Below, piece by piece: positions 1-5,812 of a DNA stretch of 20,465 nt. The stretch comes from a virus, in IMG/VR virus record IMGVR_UViG_3300023284_002928, positions 1 to 20,465 of that record; one strand, 5' to 3'. Within the stretch, counting starts at the first letter, position 1; each line of letters opens with the position of its first letter. The position numbers were made by a program, and so were the translations under genes. The notes beneath the pieces are model-generated. The model saw only the letters and a list, made by a program, of their open reading frames with translations, was not told the DNA's origin and did not search any database.

Positions 1-551
1 TGAGGGATATTTTGGCAGAGAGAATAGGTCGCGGAACGAATGAGGCATATACTGTTGGGGATGGAGTATCAAAACCAACAGGTGTTACTGAGGACAGCAA
101 ACTTGGTAAGACCGCCGCCTTGGCTAACGCACTTACGGCAGATGAATTGATAGATGTTTTCCACAGTGTAGATGCAGCTTATCGTAAAAGTCCTAAAGCT
201 TGGTGGATGTTCACAGACCTGACCATGAAGGCAATTAGGAAACTGAAAGACGGCGATGGTCAATTCATCTGGCAGCCAGGCTTGAGAGCGGGCGAACCGG
301 ATATATTGTTGGGCAAACGCTTTATCATCAATAATGATATGGCAGAAATCGGCAAGAACAATATCACCGTTCTATTTGGCGATTTCAATAAATTCATTAT
401 CAGGGATATTGGCGGTTTCATCTTGTTGAGGCTTGATGAGCGTTTCGCTGACAATTTACAGGTTGGATTTACTGGGTTCCTACGAACAGACAGTAAATTA
501 ATAGATGCCGGGACAGGTCCTATAAAGCATCTACGACACCCCAACACGTAG
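1..551 (+). CDS. Major capsid protein, HK97 fold (C-terminal part, 5' truncated by window)
   Basis: The reading frame is open from the first base of the window (codons in phase from position 3), so the start lies upstream; the TTG at 12 is not a credible start. The visible ~183 residues resemble the C-terminal part of HK97-type major capsid proteins. There is a GDG...KPTG stretch near the beginning, where family members have the loop before the P-domain helix. A long helix follows (ELIDVFHSVDAAYR), then the W-x-M segment and the strand-rich region around PDILLGKRFIINNDM, and an IRDIGGFILLRLDERF segment near the end. The protein would form the icosahedral shell. It is followed by a perfect hairpin and then by connector genes, the usual order. 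The family call is by eye, but the gene order supports it. Confidence 0.85.
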   Translation, partial: RDILAERIGRGTNEAYTVGDGVSKPTGVTEDSKLGKTAALANALTADELIDVFHSVDAAYRKSPKAWWMFTDLTMKAIRKLKDGDGQFIWQPGLRAGEPDILLGKRFIINNDMAEIGKNNITVLFGDFNKFIIRDIGGFILLRLDERFADNLQVGFTGFLRTDSKLIDAGTGPIKHLRHPNT

Positions 552-577
552 AATTTAAGGGAATTGGATTCATTCAT

Positions 578-604
578 GATGCGGGCATAAAGTATGCCCG
601 CATC
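578..604 (+). terminator. 12-bp perfect hairpin after the capsid gene
   Basis: GATGCGGGCATA (578-589) and TATGCCCGCATC (593-604) are perfect reverse complements around a 3-nt AAG loop, 26 nt after the capsid stop. The stem is stable, but only TCTAAAATAT follows instead of a U-run. It may therefore be a partial terminator, an mRNA 3'-end stabiliser or a processing site that lets capsid mRNA exceed downstream mRNA. That role is inferred; the inverted repeat itself is certain. Confidence 0.55.
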
Positions 605-619
605 TCTAAAATATAAACC

Positions 620-877
620 ATGAAAATAAAACTACTGGAAAGCTTCTCCGGTCCAGATATTGACTGGGCAATGGGAGATATTGTAGACATTAAACCAGAA
701 ACAGCAAAAAAATTGGTCAAATTAGAAATGGCGGAATCTGTAAAAAATGGTGAAACAGATACAGAGAAACCTCCTAAATTGAAAATTTATGATGGGGACA
801 AGAAAAAAACCGTTAAGAAAAAAACAATGAGCAACACAAAAGGTAAGCGTAAGATTATCAAGGCAACCCTTTCGTAA
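620..877 (+). CDS. Small head-region protein with MKIKLL N-terminal domain
   Basis: An 85-aa protein. The first ~45 residues (MKIKLL, then a G-D-I-V-D turn and an A-x-x-LVK-x-x-MA helix) form a small domain that recurs in phage head and tail gene clusters, where it tends to be annotated hypothetical. The same domain begins the gene at 4365 of this window. The C-terminal ~40 residues are very lysine-rich (KKKTVKKKT, KGKRKIIK) and probably disordered or nucleic-acid binding. The stop overlaps the next start (TAATG), indicating translational coupling to the connector gene. The position after the capsid suggests a head or neck accessory role, but the function is unknown. Confidence 0.75.
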   Translation: MKIKLLESFSGPDIDWAMGDIVDIKPETAKKLVKLEMAESVKNGETDTEKPPKLKIYDGDKKKTVKKKTMSNTKGKRKIIKATLS

Positions 878-1485
878 TGGCAATAAAATTCCAAGAATCC
901 AGTCTTGAACTGATCACTCCGCCATCGGTCAAACCAATTACTTTAGCAGAAGCAAGGGATCATCTACGTGTAACAACAACAGATGAAGATAGTTATATTC
1001 AATTAGTCATAGATGCAGCGACTGATTATTATGAGCGTTTGACCTGGTTGCAATTGATTACTGCTACCTATGATTTTTTCTTGGATGAATTTCCTACGGG
1101 AGATACACCGATAGAACTTCCGAGACCGCCATTTCAAAGCATCACAAGCATAAAATTTGTGGATGAGGATGGCAACACACAGACATTAGCAACAAGCAAA
1201 TTTGAGGTGGATACATCCGTGCTACCCGGAAAGGTTCGTCCTGTTAACGGTGAATTTTATCCGAGTACAAAAGACCAATTCAAGGCAGTTACAATCACAT
1301 TCAAAGCCGGTTATGGAGATAGTAGTGCGGAGATACCATCCGGCATCTTACAGACATTAAAACTATTGATTAGTTTCTTATATGATCACAGGGATTTTGT
1401 AATTCCACAAAGGGAAAAGGGACACGATATTCCGATGGGCATTATTAACATGATTCAACAGCATTCAGTCTGGCGTTTTATATGA
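877..1485 (+). CDS. Head-tail connector protein (gp6/phiE125 gp8-like)
   Basis: A 202-aa protein. The N-terminus matches the phage connector family: a PITLAEARDHLRV segment, a DEDSYIQLVIDAATDYYERLT helix, then a Q-L-I-T-A strand leading to the ELPRPPFQSITSIKFVD strand that these proteins share. Near the C-terminus comes the FKAGYGDSSAEIP...LLISFLYDHRD region, where family members have a GY/GW-G...P motif followed by a helix with YxHR. Known relatives form a ring below the portal and lead DNA into the tail. Length and order (after capsid, before head closure) fit. It starts in a 1-nt TAATG overlap and ends in an ATGA overlap with the glycosyltransferase gene. Confidence 0.85.
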   Translation: MAIKFQESSLELITPPSVKPITLAEARDHLRVTTTDEDSYIQLVIDAATDYYERLTWLQLITATYDFFLDEFPTGDTPIELPRPPFQSITSIKFVDEDGNTQTLATSKFEVDTSVLPGKVRPVNGEFYPSTKDQFKAVTITFKAGYGDSSAEIPSGILQTLKLLISFLYDHRDFVIPQREKGHDIPMGIINMIQQHSVWRFI

Positions 1486-2375
1486 AAATACTAATATTTG
1501 TAACCGTATGGCAGCGACCTGAAATCACTAAATTGTGTTTGGCAGGTATCCGTCGTCTGCAGAAATACAAGCCGGAATGGAATATTGAGCCGTTATTTAT
1601 TGTGAGCGAGGACTGGGCCGAGGAGTGGTGCGATCAGGAAAAATTAAATCATATTTGGGTTGAAAACAGTCCCCTGGGAAGGAAGATGAATCTGGGAATT
1701 GAGGCTGCGATGGAATTGGATTTCACCCATTTGATGTTTTTTAATTCAGATACCATCATAGACAATGAACTATTAGATATTTATGAGCCATATTTACAAG
1801 GAAAAGAAAGAGTATTTAACCAAGAAATAGAATTTTTTGGTATTGACAAAGTTCATTTTATAGATATGGAAGGTAAGCGAGCAAAGCTGGTGGATTATGA
1901 TTTGACTATTTGTGGCGCAGCGAAGGTGATTAGCAAAAAGTTCCTTGAAAAATACGCCTATCGTGTAAAGGTAAAATGGTTGGATTCATACAGTGGAAGT
2001 TCAGGAAGTTGGGGGCTTGGAGAAACAACATGGATGCCATTTTTTCAAGTTGAGGATTTGGAAAGAAAGGATGTGATTGAAGTAATATCAAAACCTAAAT
2101 ACACGATTTGGGATGTGGACAGAAGCGACACAATAGATCATCAATTTTTAGACAGGATACTATTTACCGGCAGGCAGGTCCCAAATAGATGTATTGATAT
2201 TGATGAAAGACCATTGGTATTTGATATTAAGAGCGAAATAAATATCTGGGATTACGATAGTATTAAGGGAACCCCGGTAGATTTTGATGAGATAATTAAA
2301 AACATACCAGAGATAAATGCAAGCGGGAAAATTGGACAGGCGGATCACCTTTCAGTCGCTCACAAGAATTCGTAA
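1482..2375 (+). CDS. GT-A-like glycosyltransferase inserted among connector genes
   Basis: A 297-aa protein that looks like a family-2-type (GT-A) glycosyltransferase. It has an N-terminal MKILIFVTVWQRPE strand and loop for the nucleotide-sugar. A PLGRKMNLGIEAA segment (about 64-76) follows, as in GT2 enzymes, then a DxD-like MFFNSDT at 86-91. A later helix, AAKVISKKFLEKY (146-158), and a GLGETTW (178-184) could supply the acceptor or catalytic acid region. No signal peptide or membrane segment is seen, so it is probably cytosolic. It starts in an ATGA overlap with the connector, and its last 19 codons (2317-2375) overlap the head-closure gene in another frame. Glycosyltransferases are not part of the head-tail joining set, so this looks like an acquired cargo gene. 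Possible targets are capsid or tail proteins or modified DNA bases; none can be chosen from sequence. Confidence 0.7.
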   Translation: MKILIFVTVWQRPEITKLCLAGIRRLQKYKPEWNIEPLFIVSEDWAEEWCDQEKLNHIWVENSPLGRKMNLGIEAAMELDFTHLMFFNSDTIIDNELLDIYEPYLQGKERVFNQEIEFFGIDKVHFIDMEGKRAKLVDYDLTICGAAKVISKKFLEKYAYRVKVKWLDSYSGSSGSWGLGETTWMPFFQVEDLERKDVIEVISKPKYTIWDVDRSDTIDHQFLDRILFTGRQVPNRCIDIDERPLVFDIKSEINIWDYDSIKGTPVDFDEIIKNIPEINASGKIGQADHLSVAHKNS

Positions 2376-2646
2376 TACTTATGGAGAGGAAGTGGCGTCG
2401 TGGGCAAATATAGCAACTGCACCGACGGTATGGGCTAATGTGATGGAATTAAAGGGTAAAGAGAAGTTTGAGGCAGCCCAGATAACATCTTTTGCTGATT
2501 TACGTATAAGAATACGATTCCGTTCCGATCTCAACGAGAGATTGAGAATAAGTTATCAATCCAAGTTTTATGACATACATTCCATAACAGAACTTGGCAG
2601 AAAGGACGGACTGGAAATATTGGCACAATCAATACCGGTGACATGA
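2317..2646 (+). CDS. Head closure / head-tail adaptor protein
   Basis: A 109-aa protein typical of the head-tail adaptor (SPP1 gp16-like) family. The opening MQAGKLDRRITFQ fits the family pattern of a short GxLxxRI start. It is followed by a G-E-E-V...W sequence, VWANVMELKGKEKFEA, a LRIRIRFRSDL strand and the C-terminal YDIHSITELGRKDGLEILAQ. These proteins close the connector after packaging and bind the tail. The start at 2317 is chosen because it gives the family N-terminus, even though it lies 59 nt inside the glycosyltransferase gene. The gene ends in an ATGA overlap with the next one. Confidence 0.85.
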   Translation: MQAGKLDRRITFQSLTRIRNTYGEEVASWANIATAPTVWANVMELKGKEKFEAAQITSFADLRIRIRFRSDLNERLRISYQSKFYDIHSITELGRKDGLEILAQSIPVT

Positions 2647-3164
2647 GTCAGTTTAAATTAATAGGTGTAGAGGAGCATATAAGGTTGTTTAAAAAACTTC
2701 CTAAGAGGATAGGCAGCAAAGTAATGATAAAAGCACTCAAGGCAGCCGGCAAGTTGCTTGTGAAGTCCGCAAAGAAAAAGATAAGACCTATTACAATAGA
2801 ATTGAGAAAGGGCACCAGAGTAACAGACAAGGAGATACGCACCACCATAGGAATGGAGGTGAGGAAAGGAAAAGGAGGTGGAGCAGACAGATATGTGGTT
2901 GTTGGTCCAAGATTAAAGAAAAATAAGAATATAGCCATAATTTCAACCTGGTTGGAATATGGCACATTGGCACATAGGATAAAACCATTATTAAAAAAGC
3001 GTTCCGCAGCCGCAGAGGAGGCGAAATCCAGAGGCTTTGGAATACGAAAGCAACCATTTATGAGACCCGCGTTTCAGCAAACCAAGGGTCTAATGGCTGC
3101 CGTAATACGGAAAAATATTGAGGTAGGCATTGTTAAGGAAGTTAATAAATTCTTAAAAAAATAA
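2643..3164 (+). CDS. HK97 gp10-like head-tail joining protein
   Basis: A 173-aa basic protein matching the HK97 gp10 family. It has a start such as GVEEHIRLFKKLPKRIG, a helix AAGKLLVKSAKKKIRP, then a strand with VVVGPRL. The hallmark WLEYGT (about 103-108) is followed by the QPFMRPAFQ motif (about 139-147) and a C-terminal amphipathic helix. Family members join completed heads to tails, probably at the tail terminator level. The gene is coupled to both neighbours (ATGA upstream, TAATG downstream). Lysine content is high even for the family. Confidence 0.85.
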   Translation: MSQFKLIGVEEHIRLFKKLPKRIGSKVMIKALKAAGKLLVKSAKKKIRPITIELRKGTRVTDKEIRTTIGMEVRKGKGGGADRYVVVGPRLKKNKNIAIISTWLEYGTLAHRIKPLLKKRSAAAEEAKSRGFGIRKQPFMRPAFQQTKGLMAAVIRKNIEVGIVKEVNKFLKK

Positions 3165-4315
3165 TGGAAAAGGCGATTGTTGACATATTAGAAAATGACG
3201 CAAATGTTAGCGCTGTAGTGGGTGATAGGATTTTTCCCATATTCATCCCCCAAGAAAAGGCATTCCCAGCAATAACCTATGAAAGAATTGATACAGACCC
3301 CAAGGATACAAAAGATGGATTAAGCACATTGGACATGCCTTTAATTGATATTGATCTGTGGGGCAAGGATTTTAAGGTATTGAAGGATTTAGCAAGGGAT
3401 GTCAGGAAGGCGCTGGATAGATTTTCGGGCAGAAGGCAATCAGTAGAAATACAATCCATTCAATTTGACAATGAGATTCAGGCATTTTCAGACGAAAAAG
3501 AACTTCATCATTTGACACAGACCTACCGGGTACGACAAACTGGACCCGTATTTGATGTAAATGCAAGCAACTTTTTCAGGTCAGCAATAATAACAGATTT
3601 GACAGAAAAGAATGCTGTTGATATTATGGTATCATCTTTAAAGGATAAAAAAATAACAGCCAAAACCTTATGGGATAAAATGAAATGCCTTAATCCAGTC
3701 AGTGCTACAGGTCTGGAAGCTGCAAGATTTAATTTAAAAAACCCGAACAAATTTAAAATGGATTGGTTCGAAAATCCCACACATGCCCCAAGTGGTGTTG
3801 CGGGCAATGCAGTTGATGCTTATGGAGATTTAAACTACAATCCTGTTACGGAAGGAGATAGTATTACTGATTGGTCTTTTGGGGTATATGTCAATACAAA
3901 CGTAAATAATGGCATAGATATAGGAACACTTAGTTTAGCTCCAACAAAATCACAGTTAATTAGTTCAAGAAGCGCAGATTTTTTTATTTGGAGATTAACT
4001 GATGGTGCACGTTTATCAGCAAATATAGATTCAAAAGGGTTTTGGATTGTAACGGTTGACTCAACAAATGAAACAAGTTATAAAGACGGTGTGCAAGTAA
4101 ATCAATTTCCCATTGGAATCGATGCTTTTGCGGATTTAAACATGTTTGTATTAGCCGTCAATACAGATGCTGGTGCTGGTGTTGGTTCTTTTACAGGTAG
4201 AAGACACGCACTTTATTTCATAGCTGAAAAATTAAACGCCGCAGAGGTAGCAGCACTTAATACCATTGTACAGACATATCAAACAAATGTGATAAGCGGA
4301 GGACGTCAAGTATAA
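3164..4315 (+). CDS. Tail-completion protein (DUF3168) fused to a LamG-like domain
   Basis: A 383-aa protein with two parts. Residues 1-127 match the DUF3168/gp17-like tail completion family: VDILENDANVSAVVGDRIFP, the FPAITYERI strand, a DIDLWGKD segment, an RDVRKALDRF helix and a YRVRQTG end. Such proteins are normally about 110-140 aa. Residues 128-383 are an additional beta-rich domain. It starts with a helical ITDLTEKNAVDIMVSSLKDK lead-in, then LWDKMKCLNPV and NLKNP, and ends with GRRHALYFIAEKLNAAEVAAL, the closing strand and helix typical of LamG/concanavalin-like folds in Bacteroidota phage proteins. The fusion would place a sugar- or surface-binding domain at the neck or tail terminator. 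The domain identity of the C-terminal part is by eye; the fusion is one continuous frame. Confidence 0.8.
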   Translation: MEKAIVDILENDANVSAVVGDRIFPIFIPQEKAFPAITYERIDTDPKDTKDGLSTLDMPLIDIDLWGKDFKVLKDLARDVRKALDRFSGRRQSVEIQSIQFDNEIQAFSDEKELHHLTQTYRVRQTGPVFDVNASNFFRSAIITDLTEKNAVDIMVSSLKDKKITAKTLWDKMKCLNPVSATGLEAARFNLKNPNKFKMDWFENPTHAPSGVAGNAVDAYGDLNYNPVTEGDSITDWSFGVYVNTNVNNGIDIGTLSLAPTKSQLISSRSADFFIWRLTDGARLSANIDSKGFWIVTVDSTNETSYKDGVQVNQFPIGIDAFADLNMFVLAVNTDAGAGVGSFTGRRHALYFIAEKLNAAEVAALNTIVQTYQTNVISGGRQV

Positions 4316-4364
4316 AAAAATAATTTATTATGAAATAACAAATAAAATTATTAAATTTGCTGTT

Positions 4365-4694
4365 ATGAAGATAAAATTATTGAAAAACACAAAAATAGGA
4401 CAGTATTCATACAGTGTGGGTGCTGAGCTTGAAGTAGATCGTCCAACAGGAATGGCATTAGTCCGAAAAAAGATTGCAATGTCAGAAGAATTTGTAACCT
4501 TAACCGAAAAAGTGGCAGAGAAAGTATCCAAAATAAAGGTAGAGGAAATATCGGAAAATCTACCAACCAACGCAAAAAAATTAGTAAAAACTATTAAAAT
4601 GTTAGTAAATATTCCTACATTGGAACTTTTACTGAACGATGCACGTATATCAGTTAGAGATGCAGCATCAACACGACTTGAAGAATTACATTAA
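4365..4694 (+). CDS. Small structural-region protein, second MKIKLL domain
   Basis: A 109-aa protein. The N-terminal ~45 residues repeat the domain seen in the gene at 620: MKIKLL, a Y-S-V-G-A-E-L-E-V turn and an ALVRKKIAM helix. The C-terminus differs: a helical TNAKKLVKTIKML, then IPTLELLLNDARISVRDAAS, resembling small helical repeats found at the ends of phage structural proteins. The gene has a 49-nt AT-rich leader after the tail-completion gene rather than an overlap. It sits between the tail-completion and tail tube genes, suggesting a tail or neck accessory role. No specific function can be assigned. Confidence 0.75.
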   Translation: MKIKLLKNTKIGQYSYSVGAELEVDRPTGMALVRKKIAMSEEFVTLTEKVAEKVSKIKVEEISENLPTNAKKLVKTIKMLVNIPTLELLLNDARISVRDAASTRLEELH

Positions 4695-4713
4695 TTAATT
4701 AAAACAACTAAAC

Positions 4714-5127
4714 ATGGCACAAACACTTGGAATTTTGAATGGTACCAATATAAAATTATTTATAGATGGTACTGCAATAACAGGCATAACAGCTATGAAT
4801 CTTGCCTTGGCGGTAAATATGCGGGATGCCTCAACAAAAGACAGTGGAGGCAAGGAGGAGGTGCTTCCGGGAATGTCCTCAGCTACTATGGGTGTTGATT
4901 TCTTTGTTGCTGAAGACGCAGCATTTCCCTATAACAACTTATTTGATGAATATATCAACAAGACCAAAGTAGCATTCAAATATTCAAATGAGAATGTAGG
5001 TGATACTCGTTACAAGGGAAGCGCCTTTTTGGAATCATTGGACCGTGATGATCCATTAGAGGATAACGTCAGCGCAAGTGCAACATTACACGTAACAGCT
5101 GGTGTTAGCAGAGAGGCTATAACATAA
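4714..5127 (+). CDS. Major tail tube protein (TP901-1 MTP-like)
   Basis: A 137-aa protein resembling the TP901-1-type major tail protein family: MAQTLGILNGTNIKLFIDG, then a strand carrying LALAVNMRDASTKDSGGKEEVLPG. This is the common turn where tail tube proteins read 'sTKDsgG...lpG.....s'. Then come MGVDFFVAED, a central helix FDEYINKTKVAFKY, and the C-terminal strands GSAFLESLDRDDPLEDNVSA. It would polymerise as hexamer rings into the tail tube. The leader upstream is ATTAATTAATTAAAACAAC, one of the A/T-rich leaders repeated in the window. It ends in a TAATG overlap with the tail chaperone, the classical order tube, chaperone, tape measure. Confidence 0.85.
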   Translation: MAQTLGILNGTNIKLFIDGTAITGITAMNLALAVNMRDASTKDSGGKEEVLPGMSSATMGVDFFVAEDAAFPYNNLFDEYINKTKVAFKYSNENVGDTRYKGSAFLESLDRDDPLEDNVSASATLHVTAGVSREAIT

Positions 5128-5498
5128 TGACGATTAAATTAGACAGGGAGCGTAAGGTTCGGTTTAATACGGCTGCTATCATACAGATAGAGGAGCAACT
5201 TGACTGCTCCATATTTGAAATACTCAGTACACAGATGAGACTGGGTACGATAGCAGTCGTTATATGGGCTGGATTAGAAGATGACCTGGAGTTGGAAGAT
5301 GTAAAAAAGATTTTGCCTTTAAATCGCTTGGTAGAGGTTACTGAACAAATTTTTAAAGCATTGACAGTAGCAATGGGGTCAGACGAAGAAATATACGATA
5401 AAACACTTGCAGAAGCAGATGTAAAAAAAAAGGTAGAGAGTACAAAAATTTCCGACAATGGTTCAGAGAAACCGAAGAAGATTGCTACGGTTTCCTAA
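5127..5498 (+). CDS. Tail assembly chaperone, unshifted product (gpG-like)
   Basis: A 123-aa protein between tail tube and tape measure, where siphophages encode the tail assembly chaperone. The N-terminal half has the expected features: a short strand ERKVRFNTAAIIQIEEQL, then an IAVVIWAGLEDD helix as in other chaperones ('lfwaGL...d'), and an NRLVEVTEQIFKALTVAMG helix. The last ~20 residues are polar and lysine-rich and look like the tail made when no frameshift happens. A slippery heptamer lies at codons 100-102, and the -1 frame continues for 126 codons (see the fusion entry). Start by TAATG coupling. Confidence 0.8.
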   Translation: MTIKLDRERKVRFNTAAIIQIEEQLDCSIFEILSTQMRLGTIAVVIWAGLEDDLELEDVKKILPLNRLVEVTEQIFKALTVAMGSDEEIYDKTLAEADVKKKVESTKISDNGSEKPKKIATVS

Positions 5499-5812
5499 AT
5501 TTACGCCCACAAGAGGTACTGGACATGACGCCCTCTGAGCTTACGAAGATGCTTCGTGGCAAAAGGAGGGCGTTGTTGTATGAGGAGGACTGGAAAAAAA
5601 CCGAACTAAGAGTATTACGTTGGATAGGATCATTAATTTACAATACAAACGTAAAGAAAGCACATCAAAAGAATGCCGAAAAACTTTTACCATTCGCTTT
5701 TGACAAAGAACTAAAAAATGGCAGGAATAGTAAGCAGCATGACGGCGGTAGTGAGCGCAAACACGGCGGGCTTCACGTCGGGGATGGAAAAGGCACGAGC
5801 ATCCACAAGTAG
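5127..5812 (+). CDS. Tail assembly chaperone, -1 frameshift fusion (gpGT-like)
   Basis: Reading codons 1-102 in the starting frame and slipping back one base at A AAA AAG (5426-5432) gives a 228-aa protein ending at 5812. The shifted frame resumes at 5432 with no stop before the TAG-terminated end. It encodes NFRQWFRETEEDCYGFL, then NLRPQEVLDMTPSELTKML. This is the W..yg..l...P.evl.MTp.El pattern of the second chaperone domain in phages with a lambda G/GT-like system. The 3' part from 5525 could be read as a separate ORF, but its N-terminal conserved segment lies upstream of that ATG, so the fusion is the better model. It overlaps the tape measure start by 95 nt. Confidence 0.8.
5426..5432 (+). 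promoter_or_regulatory. -1 programmed ribosomal frameshift site (A AAA AAG)
   Basis: The heptamer A AAA AAG lies in the correct phase (codons AAA and AAG are 5427-5429 and 5430-5432) inside a run of nine A residues. It is an efficient -1 slippery sequence in bacteria. A 7-bp stem, GAAACCG (5468-5474) with CGGTTTC (5488-5494), lies 35 nt downstream. That is farther than usual stimulatory structures, so its involvement is uncertain. Confidence 0.8.

Noticed and set aside
5525-5812. Independent 95-codon gene starting at 5525
   Set aside because: The conserved chaperone segment of this frame begins upstream of that ATG and is reached by the -1 slip, so it is treated as the C-terminal part of the fusion.
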